64,000 nucleotides of DNA from Constrictibacter sp. MBR-5 (GCF_040549485.1 NZ_JBEPTK010000004.1:186001-250000), one strand, 5' to 3'; positions 16,840-26,948 are shown, counted from the stretch's first letter. Notes: generated from the sequence alone by a model not told the origin. A program made the numbers and translations.

Positions 16840-17979
16840 TCACGCGACCCTGTAGCGATCGATCACGCTCCGGTCGATCTCGATGCCGAGGCCCGGCCCG
16901 GTCGGGATCTTGACGACACCACGATCATGGGCCAGCGGCGCACCCGCGAGGGCATCGCGGAAGGGGTTGAACGTCTGCTCGTATTCGAGGAGCGGCGGGA
17001 TCGGCTTCAGGCAGGGCGGGCAGTCGGGCAGCGACGCCAGGAAATGCAGCGTGGCGGCCATGCCGACGGCGGTTCCCCAAGCGTGCGGCACCAGTTCGAC
17101 CCAGTGCGCCTGCGCCATCGCCGCGATCTTCTTGCATTCGGTCAGGCCGCCCGCGGCACAGACGTCCGGCTGGATCACGTCCATCGCCCGCCGCTCGATC
17201 AGATGGCGGAAGCTGTAGCGGGTGAACTCGTTTTCGCCGCCCGCAACCGCCATGTCGAGTGCGCGGGAGACCTCGACATAGCCGTCGATGTCCTCCGGCG
17301 AGATCGGCTCCTCGAACCAGTGGACGCCCAGCTTCTCCAACTCGCGTCCGATATTGATCGCCTGCGGGACGGTGAAGCAGTGGTTGGCGTCGACCATCAG
17401 CAGCACGTCGTCGCCGATCGCCTCGCGCACCGCGGCGACGCGCGCGATGTCGCCGCGCGGATCGCCCAGGCCGATCTTCATCTTGATCGCGCCGAAGCCG
17501 TCGGCGACGTAGCCCTGCGCCTCCTCCACCGCCTCCTCGACGATCCTGTCGAAGTCGCGGAAATAGAGGCCCGTCGCATAGGCCTGCACCGTGTCCCGGA
17601 AGCAGCCGCCCAGCAGCTTGTGCACCGGCTTGCCGCAGTCCTTGCCGATGATGTCCCAGAGCGCGATGTCCACCCCGCTGATCGCGGAGATGGTCATGCC
17701 GGTCAGGCCATAGTCCTTCACCTTGTTGTAGAGCGCTTCCCAGATCACCTCGACGTCGAACGGGTCGCGGCCGACGACGGACGGCTTCAGGAGGCTGTCG
17801 ACGATCGTCTTGTTGACGGCGGCCGGACCGTAGCAGTCGCCCCAGCCCGTGATGCCGGCGTCGGTGCGGATCTCGACCAGACAGGCGCCCTTGGTCTTGT
17901 AGTACCAGCCGCGCGACGAGGTGAACGGTTCGTCCACGTCGACGGACAGCTGGTGCGTGACCACGTCGGTGATCTTCAT
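16840..17979 (-). CDS. Mandelate-racemase-subgroup sugar-acid dehydratase or racemase
   Basis: 379-residue enolase-superfamily enzyme. Catalytic residues are visible: KMK (Lys166/Lys168), metal ligands Asp197, Glu223 (FEEP) and Glu249 (GGEN), and a His299/Asp272 dyad with the 27-residue spacing of mandelate racemase. It therefore belongs to the mandelate racemase subgroup, abstracting the alpha proton of a carboxylate; sugar-acid dehydratases are the commonest members. The substrate is not readable from the sequence. The flavin reductase gene lies 55 nt upstream on the same strand, perhaps in one transcript. Confidence 0.9.
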   Translation of the reverse strand: MKITDVVTHQLSVDVDEPFTSSRGWYYKTKGACLVEIRTDAGITGWGDCYGPAAVNKTIVDSLLKPSVVGRDPFDVEVIWEALYNKVKDYGLTGMTISAISGVDIALWDIIGKDCGKPVHKLLGGCFRDTVQAYATGLYFRDFDRIVEEAVEEAQGYVADGFGAIKMKIGLGDPRGDIARVAAVREAIGDDVLLMVDANHCFTVPQAINIGRELEKLGVHWFEEPISPEDIDGYVEVSRALDMAVAGGENEFTRYSFRHLIERRAMDVIQPDVCAAGGLTECKKIAAMAQAHWVELVPHAWGTAVGMAATLHFLASLPDCPPCLKPIPPLLEYEQTFNPFRDALAGAPLAHDRGVVKIPTGPGLGIEIDRSVIDRYRVA

Positions 17980-18034
17980 CGCATCTCCTCCCCTGCCCGC
18001 GCCGCACTGCCGGCGGCTTCGGGCGCCGCGCGCG

Positions 18035-18685
18035 TCACACGGCCTTATGCCGCGCCGCGACGGTGTCCATGTCGTCGTCCGGACGGTCCATCGAGAAGAC
18101 GTTGTCGACGACCGTGTAGTCCATGTAGCCCATGCGGGCGATCGGCCGGTACTTCATCATGTCGACCCGCCCGTCGACGATGATGTCGTCGCTGATGTGA
18201 ACGCCGACGACACGGCCGAACACGACGTTGTTCTCGACCTTCGGGCTGGTGCTCGGCAGGCGGACGCGTTGCATGAAGACGCATTCCAGGCTGACCGGCG
18301 CTTCCTTCACCCGCGGCACCTTCACGTGCACGCAGGGCACCGGCGTCAGTCCGGTGAGCGCGAACTCGTCCACCTCGGGCCCGACATGCGCCGAGCTCAG
18401 GTTCATCTGCTCGCGCAGGTCGTAGTTGCACAGGTTGACGACGAACTCGTTCGTCTTCTCGATATTCGACAGCGTGTCCTTCACCCCACCCGCCGGCGGC
18501 GGCCCGTTCGGCGCGAAGACGATCGTCGGCGGGAACTCGGCCACGGCATTGAAGAAGCTGTACGGCGCGAGGTTGAGCACCCCGTCGACGCTGTGGCTGC
18601 TGACCCAGGCGATCGGCCGCGGCGCCACCAGCGCCTTCAGCGGATTGAACTTCAGGCCGTGCTTCTTCGGATCGTCGTAGAACAT
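18035..18685 (-). CDS. Flavin reductase-family (split-barrel FMN) protein
   Basis: 216-residue FMN-binding split-barrel protein. It starts MFYDDPKKHG; an upstream ATG (18730) would add 15 residues with no conservation. Family features are ALVAPRPIAWVSSHSVDG (flavin-binding strand-turn), NLAPYSFFNAV, KDTLSNIEKTNEFVVNL and a C-terminal part that includes KYRPIARMGYMDYTVV. Relatives reduce flavin for a partner monooxygenase or act as oxidoreductases on their own; no partner is obvious here. Divergent from the CoxL-like gene. Confidence 0.88.
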   Translation of the reverse strand: MFYDDPKKHGLKFNPLKALVAPRPIAWVSSHSVDGVLNLAPYSFFNAVAEFPPTIVFAPNGPPPAGGVKDTLSNIEKTNEFVVNLCNYDLREQMNLSSAHVGPEVDEFALTGLTPVPCVHVKVPRVKEAPVSLECVFMQRVRLPSTSPKVENNVVFGRVVGVHISDDIIVDGRVDMMKYRPIARMGYMDYTVVDNVFSMDRPDDDMDTVAARHKAV

Positions 18686-18800
18686 GCCCAACCTGTCCAC
18701 TGCGTTTGATTGTCCGCGAGTGTGCCCCACGGGCTACCGCAGCACAACGACATCGGCCTTATGAGCATGGCCGCGTGGCCCCGAACTGGCATGGCCGGGG

Positions 18801-18829
18801 TTGGTGGGCTACCGGGGCTCGCCTATTAT
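18801..18829 (+). promoter_or_regulatory. Predicted sigma70 promoter of the CoxL-like gene
   Basis: TTGGTG (18801-18806), exactly 17 nt, TATTAT (18824-18829). It lies 62 nt before the ATG at 18892, in the 206-nt divergent gap. The -10 differs from TATAAT at one position. Confidence 0.5.
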
Positions 18830-18891
18830 CGGGCTATCAGATTGTCGGCGCCTCGGGCGCGCCGTCTCCGGTCATTAGGGAATGTGTCGCC

Positions 18892-21228
18892 ATGGGACAG
18901 TTCGGTTTCGGACAGGCGGTGCGTCGCGTCGAGGACGTGCGGCTCGTCACGGGGCGTGGGCGCTACACCGACGACATGACGCTCGGGCGCCAGACCTATG
19001 CCTACATGCTGCGTTCGCCCTACGCGCATGCGCGCATCGCCAGTGTCGACGTGTCCGCCGCGAAGGCGGCACCGGGCGTACTCGGCGTCTATACCGTCGA
19101 CGACCTGGAGGCCGACGGCATCGGCGGCATTCCCTGCCTGGTGCCCATCAAGAGCACCGACGGCAGCCGCATGTATGCGCCGCCGCGCCCGCTGCTGGCC
19201 AAGGGAGCGACCAAGCACGTCGGGGACGCGGTGGTGATGATCGTCGCGGAGACGCTGGACCAGGCGCGCGACGCGTCCGAACTGGTCGAGATCGACTACG
19301 AGATGCTTCCCGCCGTCGCCTCCACGGCGGCGGCGCTCGCCGCCGGCGCGCCGCAGGTCTGGCCCGAGGCGAAGGGCAATCTCTGCTTCGACTGGGAGAT
19401 GGGCGATCGGGCGGCCGTCGACAGCGCCTTCGCTGCCGCCGCGCACGTCACCAAGGTGGATCTGGTCAACAACCGGATCGTCGTGAACTCGATGGAGCCG
19501 CGCAACGCGATCGGCGACTATGACCGCAACGACGACAAGATGGTGCTCTACACGTCGAGTCAGGGCGTGCACGGCCTGCAGCGCCAGCTGGCGAGCAACA
19601 TCTTTAAGGTGCCAAACGCCAGGATCCGCGTCGTCACCCGCGACGTCGGCGGCGGCTTCGGCATGAAGATCTTCCTCTATCCCGAGCAGCCGCTGGTCAT
19701 GTGGGCGGCGAAGAAGATCGGACGCCCGGTGAAGTGGACCGGCGACCGCGCCGAGGCCTTCACCAGCGACACCCAGGGCCGCGACCACGTCACCACGGCG
19801 GAACTGGCGCTGGACGCCGCCGGCAAGTTCCTCGCCATGCGCTTCTCGACGACCGCCGCACTCGGCGCCTACCTGTCGAATTTCGGGCCGTTCATCCCGA
19901 CGATGGCGGGCGCCAAGCTCTACGCGGCCGTCTACACCACGCCGGCCGTGCTCTATCACGTCAAGGGCGTCTTCACGAACACCGTCCCCGTCGACGCCTA
20001 CCGCGGCGCCGGGCGGCCCGAAGCGGCCTATGCCGTAGAGCGCCTCGTCGACGCGGCCGCGCGTGAGGTCGGCCTCTCGCCCGCCGAGATCCGCCGCCGG
20101 AACTTCATCCGGCCGGAGGCGATGCCCTACACCACCTGCCTCGGCTCCGAATACGACAGCGGCGACTTCCTGAAGAACATGGAGGACGCCCTCGCCCGCG
20201 GCGACTGGGACGGCTTCGAAGCACGCAAGGCGGACTCGGCCAAGCGCGGCAAGCTGCGCGGCATCGGCCTCGCGAGCTACATCGAGGCCTGCGGCGGCGG
20301 TGCAGACGAAAACGCCACCATCACCTTCGACGAGAGCGGCCACGTCACCGTGCATGTCGGCAGCCAGTCGAACGGCCAGGGCCACGAGACGGCCTACAGC
20401 CAGATCGTCGCCGACCAGCTCGGCATCCCGATGGAGCAGATCACCGTCTTCCAGGGCGACAGCGACCGCTACGGTTTCGGCCGCGGCACCGGCGGGTCGC
20501 GCGCCCTGCCGGTCGGCGGATCGGCCGTTCTGAAGGCGACCGAGAAGGTCATCGCCGTCGGCAAGAAGATCGCTTCGCGGCAACTGGAGGCGGCGGAGGC
20601 CGACATCGAGTTCGCCGACGGCAGGTTCACCATTGCCGGCACCGACCGCTCGGTCGAGATCACCGAGATCGCCAAATCGTCGTACATGCCGAACAAGGTC
20701 GACATCGCCGAGATCGATCCCGGCATCGACGAGACCGCCCGCTTCATGCCGGCGGAGGCGACCTATCCAAACGGCTGCCATCTGGTCGAGGTCGAAATCG
20801 ACCCGGAGACGGGCATCGTCCTGATCGACCGCTATACCGTGGTCGACGATTTCGGCCGGGTCATGAACCCGATGATGCTGGCCGGACAGGTCCATGGCGG
20901 CATCGCCCAGGGCGTCGGCCAAGCCCTGCTGGAGGAGACGATCTACGACGAGGACGGCCAAATGGTGACCGGGTCCTTCATGGACTACTGCATGCCGCGC
21001 GCCGACAACCTGCCGCAGATCGACTTTTCGTATAATGAGGTGCCCTGCACCCGGAACCCGCTCGGCGTGAAGGGGGCGGGCGAAGCCGGTGCCATCGGCG
21101 CGCCGCCGGCGGTGATCAATGCCGTCGTCGATGCGCTGACGGACTACGGCGTGTCGCACATCGACATGCCGGCGACGCCGGCGCGCATCTGGTCGATCGT
21201 GAACGCGGGTCGGGCGCAGGCGGCGTGA
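18892..21228 (+). CDS. Form II CoxL-like molybdopterin-binding dehydrogenase subunit
   Basis: 778-residue large subunit of the xanthine dehydrogenase/CO dehydrogenase family, binding the molybdopterin cofactor. It starts at ATG 18892 (MGQFGFGQAVRRVEDVRLV) and shows VGGGFGMKIFLYPEQPLVMW, GAGRPEAAY, a molybdopterin-contact QSNGQGHETAY and the catalytic glutamate in GVKGAGEAG (Glu731). The active-site loop reads AYRGAGR (about residues 369-375), the signature of form II rather than of true CO dehydrogenase (AYRCSFR). The natural substrate is likely an aldehyde or heterocycle. The FAD and 2Fe-2S subunits expected for a heterotrimer are not next to it; cysQ overlaps its end by 4 nt. Confidence 0.92.
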   Translation: MGQFGFGQAVRRVEDVRLVTGRGRYTDDMTLGRQTYAYMLRSPYAHARIASVDVSAAKAAPGVLGVYTVDDLEADGIGGIPCLVPIKSTDGSRMYAPPRPLLAKGATKHVGDAVVMIVAETLDQARDASELVEIDYEMLPAVASTAAALAAGAPQVWPEAKGNLCFDWEMGDRAAVDSAFAAAAHVTKVDLVNNRIVVNSMEPRNAIGDYDRNDDKMVLYTSSQGVHGLQRQLASNIFKVPNARIRVVTRDVGGGFGMKIFLYPEQPLVMWAAKKIGRPVKWTGDRAEAFTSDTQGRDHVTTAELALDAAGKFLAMRFSTTAALGAYLSNFGPFIPTMAGAKLYAAVYTTPAVLYHVKGVFTNTVPVDAYRGAGRPEAAYAVERLVDAAAREVGLSPAEIRRRNFIRPEAMPYTTCLGSEYDSGDFLKNMEDALARGDWDGFEARKADSAKRGKLRGIGLASYIEACGGGADENATITFDESGHVTVHVGSQSNGQGHETAYSQIVADQLGIPMEQITVFQGDSDRYGFGRGTGGSRALPVGGSAVLKATEKVIAVGKKIASRQLEAAEADIEFADGRFTIAGTDRSVEITEIAKSSYMPNKVDIAEIDPGIDETARFMPAEATYPNGCHLVEVEIDPETGIVLIDRYTVVDDFGRVMNPMMLAGQVHGGIAQGVGQALLEETIYDEDGQMVTGSFMDYCMPRADNLPQIDFSYNEVPCTRNPLGVKGAGEAGAIGAPPAVINAVVDALTDYGVSHIDMPATPARIWSIVNAGRAQAA

Positions 21229-22022
21229 CCATCCGCACGACCGCGGACGAGCGGGCCCGGCTTCTCGACGCGGTCTGCGCCATGGCGCGACAGGCGGGCG
21301 AGGTGATCATGCCCTACTTCCGCGACCCGGAATTGGCGACGCGCCGCAAGGCGGACGCATCGCCGGTCACCGTCGCCGACGAGGAGGCCGAGGCCGTCAT
21401 CCTCGCCGGCCTGACGGCGCTGACACCCGACATCCCCATCGTCGCCGAGGAGGAGGTCGCGGCGGGCCGCATCCCCGACGTCTCCGGCGGGCGCTTCTGG
21501 CTGGTCGATCCCCTCGACGGCACGAAGGAGTTCGTGGCGAAGCGCCCCGAGTTCACGGTCAACATCGCGCTCGTCGAGGACCGTCGCCCGGTGCTCGGGG
21601 CGGTTTACGTGCCGGCGGCAGACGAGCTGTACGGCGGCGGCATCGACGTCGGCGCCTTCATGGAGGCGGCCGGCGAAGGCCGGCGGTCGATCCGCGCGCG
21701 ACGCATCGACACGAATGCGGTCACCGTCGCCGTCAGCCGCACCTATGGCAGAGGTACGAAGCTGTCGACGTTCCTCTCGCACTACAAGGTCACCGGCCAG
21801 ATCGAGGCGGGCAGTTCGATCAAGTTCTGCCTCATCGCGCGGGGCGAGGCCGACATCTATCCGCGCTGGGGCGGCTCTTCGGAATGGGATACGGCCGCCG
21901 GACACGCCGTCCTGACCGCCGCCGGCGGATCGGTCACCGACACCGACGATACGGCGGAACTGGACTATGCGAAGCCGCGCTTCAGCAATCCGGACTTCAT
22001 CGCCTGGGGACGACGGGACTGA
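21225..22022 (+). CDS. cysQ: 3'(2'),5'-bisphosphate nucleotidase CysQ
   Basis: 265-residue inositol-monophosphatase-superfamily enzyme that dephosphorylates PAP/PAPS to AMP/APS. The CysQ hallmarks are DPLDGTKEF (residues 95-103), EAGSSIKFCLIARGEADIYPR (about residues 192-212) and WDTAAGHAVL at the third metal site. The two glutamates EE75-77 (IVAEEEV) supply further metal ligands. It overlaps the CoxL-like stop by 4 nt, so it is translationally coupled. A related HisN-type phosphatase is possible but the DGTKEF motif favours CysQ. Confidence 0.9.
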   Translation: MTIRTTADERARLLDAVCAMARQAGEVIMPYFRDPELATRRKADASPVTVADEEAEAVILAGLTALTPDIPIVAEEEVAAGRIPDVSGGRFWLVDPLDGTKEFVAKRPEFTVNIALVEDRRPVLGAVYVPAADELYGGGIDVGAFMEAAGEGRRSIRARRIDTNAVTVAVSRTYGRGTKLSTFLSHYKVTGQIEAGSSIKFCLIARGEADIYPRWGGSSEWDTAAGHAVLTAAGGSVTDTDDTAELDYAKPRFSNPDFIAWGRRD

Positions 22023-22066
22023 CCCGGCAGCTTCACCGAATGAGCGGCGGTCCTCGCTGACCGCGC

Positions 22067-22101
22067 AAAAAGAAAGGCCGGCGGGTTACTCCGCCGGCCT
22101 T
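22067..22101 (-). terminator. Rho-independent terminator of the first ompA-type gene
   Basis: A perfect 11-bp stem (AAGGCCGGCGG at 22074-22084 with CCGCCGGCCTT at 22091-22101) around GTTACT. On the minus strand it is followed by TTCTTTTT. It lies 24 nt after the OmpA stop and may also stop read-through from cysQ. Confidence 0.85.
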
Positions 22102-22124
22102 CCTCATTTCGATGAACCGTCCGA

Positions 22125-23177
<1,053 letters not shown>

Positions 23178-23231
23178 TGCCTTCAACCCCTTCGGTTGCG
23201 GGGCCATCCAGCCCCTCATCGAAACTATCAA

Positions 23232-23260
23232 TTCTTAACCGCGGACCGTGTAGCATCCAA
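23232..23260 (-). promoter_or_regulatory. Predicted promoter of the first ompA-type gene
   Basis: On the minus strand TTGGAT (23260-23255), 17-nt spacer, TAAGAA (23237-23232), about 55 nt before the ATG at 23177. The 407-nt gap 23178-23584 is less GC-rich than its surroundings. Apart from this I see no gene or RNA in it. Confidence 0.55.
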
Positions 23261-23584
23261 TTTAGTCCCGCGGCATGTGCAGAGAACGCGGCAAACTGGA
23301 ATGGGGTCTGCAACCGAACCGAATCGCCTCGAACCGTTGCTGTTTCGCAACAGCGATAGTGACGGATCTGCATGCCGCGGCTGGCCCGGCGCGAGAGCAG
23401 CGAGAGCCGGCCGCGGCCCAACCACCATATCAAGAACTGGCTGCACGATGCTGAATCCGTTCGATATGCCACATGTCGCGACGTTGTGCACGAAGCGACA
23501 CGAATCGCTTGCGTCGGCGCTTGTCGCCGCCTGTCGTGGGTGGCAGAGTGCCTGCGCTTTCTCACGGAACGCGGGGTTGCGAAA

Positions 23585-24082
23585 GTGAAGAACTCGTCCT
23601 TCGGCATGGTGCGTTCGTTGGCCCTCGCCCTGGCGCTCGGGGGGACCGGGGCCGCTCCGGCGTATGCAGCGGTGTGCGCGTCTGCGAAGGATCGCACCGC
23701 CCTCGAGACGCGCATGCTGCAGACCGACCTGGTCGTCGCCGCCCTCAGCTGCAACGAACGGTCGCGATACAACGCCTTCGTGAACCGCTTCAAAGGGGAA
23801 ATCGGCGACGGCGGCCAGGGGCTGAAAGCGTTCTTCCAGCGGATCTATGGCAAGGATTCGACTCGTCGGCTGAACGCCTTCGTGACGGAACTCGCAAACG
23901 AGGCGTCCCAGCGGACGATCGCTTACCAGGGCGACTATTGCGGCGATGCCGTGAAGCGGTTCGACGCGGTGCTGCAACTGCCGCCGCGCGAGCTTTCCAC
24001 CTTCGCCGCCACACAGGATTTCGCAAAGCTCCACGGCTATGAGAGTTGCGAGCCGGCGCAGATGGCATCCACGAAAAAATAG
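23585..24082 (+). CDS. Small exported four-cysteine protein, function unknown
   Basis: 165-residue precursor starting at GTG 23585 (VKNSSFG) or, seven codons later, at ATG 23606. The N-terminus is a clear signal peptide (MVRSLALALALGG, cleavage near AYAA). The mature protein has four cysteines (AVC, ALSC, DYC, YESC), enough for two disulfides, and a helical central part (RYNAFVNRFKGEI, RLNAFVTELANEAS). It resembles uncharacterised alphaproteobacterial periplasmic proteins; I cannot assign a function. It sits between the two OmpA paralogues, converging on the second one. Confidence 0.75.
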   Translation: MKNSSFGMVRSLALALALGGTGAAPAYAAVCASAKDRTALETRMLQTDLVVAALSCNERSRYNAFVNRFKGEIGDGGQGLKAFFQRIYGKDSTRRLNAFVTELANEASQRTIAYQGDYCGDAVKRFDAVLQLPPRELSTFAATQDFAKLHGYESCEPAQMASTKK

Positions 24083-24130
24083 CCTCGCCGCGGGAAGCGC
24101 GGGTCGTCGGAAAAGTGCGGCAAACGTGAG

Positions 24131-24163
24131 AAGGGCCGGGAGATCAGATCTCCCGGCCCTTTT
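24131..24163. terminator. Bidirectional terminator between convergent genes
   Basis: A near-perfect dyad: 15 bases (24131-24145) are repeated inverted at 24147-24161 with one base between, giving a long stem. TTTT follows on the plus strand, and CTTCTC on the minus strand. It serves the exported-protein gene (stop 24082) and the second OmpA gene (stop 24189). Confidence 0.85.
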
Positions 24164-24188
24164 CCGTGCCGCAGATGCGCCGCAGCGC

Positions 24189-25220
24189 CTACTGGATGAC
24201 GATCTCGACCCGGCGGTTCTGCGCCTCGCGCACCCCGTCGCTGGTGGGAACGAGCAACTCGTTCTCACCCTTGGCGTAGATCGCGATGTCGTCGGCCTTC
24301 ACGCCGTTGCGGATCAGTTCGTTGCGCACCGTCTCAGCCCGGCGGCGCGACAGCTTGGTGTTGTAGGCAGCCGAACCGGCGCGGTCGGTATGACCGGTCA
24401 CGTCGATGCGCGTCACGTCGACGCTGGCCGCGCTCCGGGCTGCCGTCTCGACGATACGGCGGGCGTCCGGGGTGAGAGCCGTCTTGTCGAACTCGAAGAA
24501 CACGAGATAGGAGCGCACCACCGGCTCGGGCGCGGGTGCCGGCGTGTCGCTGATCCGCGGCGGCGGCGGCGGCGGCGGCGCGGGGCGCACCATCTCGGGC
24601 TCGGCCGGCCGCGGCGCACCGAACATGTAGCGCACGCCGATCATGCCGGTGTGGTTCTCGTTCTCCACCTCCACGTCGAGACCACCGTCCGTGGTGCCCT
24701 TCATGTCTTCGGTGGCGAAGTAGCGGTAGTCGGCGAAAGCCTTCAGTTCGGGGGTCACGTCGTATGCGACGCCGAGGATCCCCTGGTAGGCGAACACCGT
24801 CTTGCTGTCGACGTCCTTCACTTTGGTCCGGGCGGCACCCACGCCGACGCCGGCGTAGGGCGTGATCGGCGTACCCGTGTTGAAGTCGTAGAGCGCGTTC
24901 ACCATCGCGCTCCAGTTCGTCATCGTGCCCTTGTCGCAGCCGGCCACAGGGCAGTCGTCGCCCTTGTTCTCGCGGTAGCCGCCTTCGAGCTCGAGACGGG
25001 GGCCGCCGAAGGCGTATCCCGCGGTCACGGTGGCGCCCCAGCCGGAGCCGTACTCGATCTTGCCGTCGACATCACCTTTGACGTCGGCATCGGGCTTGAA
25101 GTTGTAGGCGCCGCCGGCACCGACGTAGAAGCCGCTGTTCTCGGCCTGCTGCGCGAGTGCCGCCGCAGCGGGCAGCACGACCACCGCTGCCCCGAGAAGA
25201 AGGCCTGCCTTTCGGATCAT
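24189..25220 (-). CDS. OmpA-family outer-membrane protein (paralogue 2)
   Basis: 343-residue precursor with signal peptide (MIRKAGLLLGAAVVV, cleavage near ALA), N-terminal barrel (about 24-210; GFYVGAGGAYNF to GVRYMFG), proline-rich hinge and C-terminal OmpA domain with VTGHTDRAGSAAYNTKLSRRR. The last 110 residues are nearly identical in pattern to the paralogue at 22125, while the barrels differ more, suggesting duplication followed by divergence of the exposed part. One cysteine pair occurs in a barrel loop (CPVAGC). It ends at the shared bidirectional terminator. Confidence 0.93.
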   Translation of the reverse strand: MIRKAGLLLGAAVVVLPAAAALAQQAENSGFYVGAGGAYNFKPDADVKGDVDGKIEYGSGWGATVTAGYAFGGPRLELEGGYRENKGDDCPVAGCDKGTMTNWSAMVNALYDFNTGTPITPYAGVGVGAARTKVKDVDSKTVFAYQGILGVAYDVTPELKAFADYRYFATEDMKGTTDGGLDVEVENENHTGMIGVRYMFGAPRPAEPEMVRPAPPPPPPPRISDTPAPAPEPVVRSYLVFFEFDKTALTPDARRIVETAARSAASVDVTRIDVTGHTDRAGSAAYNTKLSRRRAETVRNELIRNGVKADDIAIYAKGENELLVPTSDGVREAQNRRVEIVIQ

Positions 25221-25493
25221 CGAGCGCGATTCCTAAAATTGAGCGGGGAAACTGGCGGAGGCCCCATTTCATTCAAGGTCGCGTCGCCGTGCCAGTCGCG
25301 CACGCCCCCCGGCGACGATCACACGATACGCGGCGACCATTGGGCACGCACCCCTAAAATCGTCGATGTCGGCGGCGGGGATACCCTTTGTGGCCCAACC
25401 GACACAGGTGTGCCGATTGTGCTGCGGCGCGGTGGATGCCGGCCGCGGACGTGTCGTAGGCCTGACACCGACAGACAGCGGGAAACAGTCATC

Positions 25494-26948
25494 GTGCCCT
25501 TCGAAGAATCGGCGATCCTCGGGTTCGACGCCAGCCGCGCGGAAGCCGCGCAGGTGAACGCCGCGCTGCAGGCTATCGCTGCCGCAGACAGCCCCCGACG
25601 GCGCCGCCGGGAGGGGCATCTTGTCCGCCTGCCGCAGCCGAAGGGTGCCCCGGTGGAAATCGGCGTCGTCTCGCGCCAGCGGGCGACCCTCCTCATACTG
25701 CGTGAAGCCGGAAGGTTTCCGCTCGTCCAGGAGCGACGGATGTCGGCGCCCGCCGGCAGCGCGGATCTGGACTGGCCCTTCATGCTCGCCGGCCTGAAGG
25801 TCGCGCATGCGATCGACGACCTGCCCGCAGCGATGACCGACGGCGTGCCGTTCGCCACGACGCGCACCGAAACAGCCTTTACCTACGAAGGCGTGGCCAT
25901 GGTCTGCGTCACGCACCCGCTGGTGGACGGTCGCCGCCGCATCGAACTGATGGCCGACGTCGCGCATGCCGACATGCTGCTGCGCTTCGGCCTCCGCCTC
26001 CATGAGGCGGTCGGCCTCCCGATCGCATGGCCGACCGACGAGACGGCCGTCTCCTCGCCCATCGATCTCGACGAGGCAGAGACTTCCGCCGACGCCTTCC
26101 GTGCGATGGCACTCTCCTGCCTGCACCAGATCGTCGCCAATCGTGCGGGCGTGGTGGAGGGCGCGGCAGAGGGCGTGCACCAGATGCGAGTCGGCGTGCG
26201 CCGCCTGCGGGCACTGCTCAGCCTCTTCGCGCCCGTCTTCGAGCCGATCGCGCACGCGGAAAAGAAGGAGTCGCTGTCCGACTTCCAGAAGCTGCTCGGC
26301 CCCATGCGCGAATGGGACGTGTTCATCGCCGAACTGCTGGAACCTCTCGCTCAGCAGGTACCCGAGGCGGACGCCCTCGATCACGCCCGCGATGCGGCAC
26401 TCGCCGAGCGGGAGGTCGCGCATGCGGCGGCGGCGGCGGCGGTTCAGGCGCCCTCATTCGCTGCCCTCATCCTCGACACGGCCGCATGGATCCTCGCACC
26501 CGGCTCCTACTTGCCTGAGGCCGAAGAGCCGATCGGCCCGTTCGCCGCGCGGATCCTCTCGAAGCAGCACCGCAAGCTCAAACGGCGCGGTCGCGAGCAC
26601 GCCGAAGCGGCGCCGGAGGTGCTGCACAACGTCCGCATCCAGGCGAAGAAGCTCCGCTACGCCATCGAATTCTTCGGCAGTCTGCACCCGCGCAAGAAGC
26701 AGAAGCGCTTCCTGAAGCGGGTGAAGGCGGTACAGGATGCCCTGGGCGTGGTGAACGATGCCGCCGTCGCTGCCGACCATGTCGCGGTCCTCACGCATCG
26801 CCTGCGCGAGGCGAACGTCGATCCGGCGCTGGTCGGCGAGGCCGCCGGCCTGATCCGGGGCTGGCAGCTGGCGAAGACCGGAAGCGAGCGCACGCGTTTC
26901 GCGGGCGTCTGGAAGGATTATGCCGGCCTGTCGCGCTTCTGGACCTGA
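25494..26948 (+). CDS. CHAD-domain protein with degenerate CYTH-like N-terminus
   Basis: 484 residues from GTG 25494, the best available start; the next ATG (25740) would cut the N-terminal region. The C-terminal CHAD domain (about 200-475) has its basic helices: VHQMRVGVRRLRALLSLF and VRIQAKKLRYAIEFF, plus FLKRVKAVQDALG. CHAD domains bind polyphosphate. The N-terminal 190 residues look like the second half of a CYTH triphosphatase domain (FATTRTETAF to LMADVAHADMLLRFGL), but the ExExK catalytic signature is absent, so phosphatase activity is doubtful. It converges on and overlaps sixA by 31 nt. Confidence 0.82.
   Translation: MPFEESAILGFDASRAEAAQVNAALQAIAAADSPRRRRREGHLVRLPQPKGAPVEIGVVSRQRATLLILREAGRFPLVQERRMSAPAGSADLDWPFMLAGLKVAHAIDDLPAAMTDGVPFATTRTETAFTYEGVAMVCVTHPLVDGRRRIELMADVAHADMLLRFGLRLHEAVGLPIAWPTDETAVSSPIDLDEAETSADAFRAMALSCLHQIVANRAGVVEGAAEGVHQMRVGVRRLRALLSLFAPVFEPIAHAEKKESLSDFQKLLGPMREWDVFIAELLEPLAQQVPEADALDHARDAALAEREVAHAAAAAAVQAPSFAALILDTAAWILAPGSYLPEAEEPIGPFAARILSKQHRKLKRRGREHAEAAPEVLHNVRIQAKKLRYAIEFFGSLHPRKKQKRFLKRVKAVQDALGVVNDAAVAADHVAVLTHRLREANVDPALVGEAAGLIRGWQLAKTGSERTRFAGVWKDYAGLSRFWT

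Noticed and set aside
18826-21159. 777-codon minus-strand frame
   Set aside because: It is the shadow of the CoxL-like gene, whose motifs (AYRGAGR, GVKGAGEAG) are intact in the plus frame.
24039-25493. 485-codon N-terminal extension of the CHAD gene
   Set aside because: It is antisense to the second OmpA gene and shows no recognisable domain; the frame simply stays open because of GC-rich codons.
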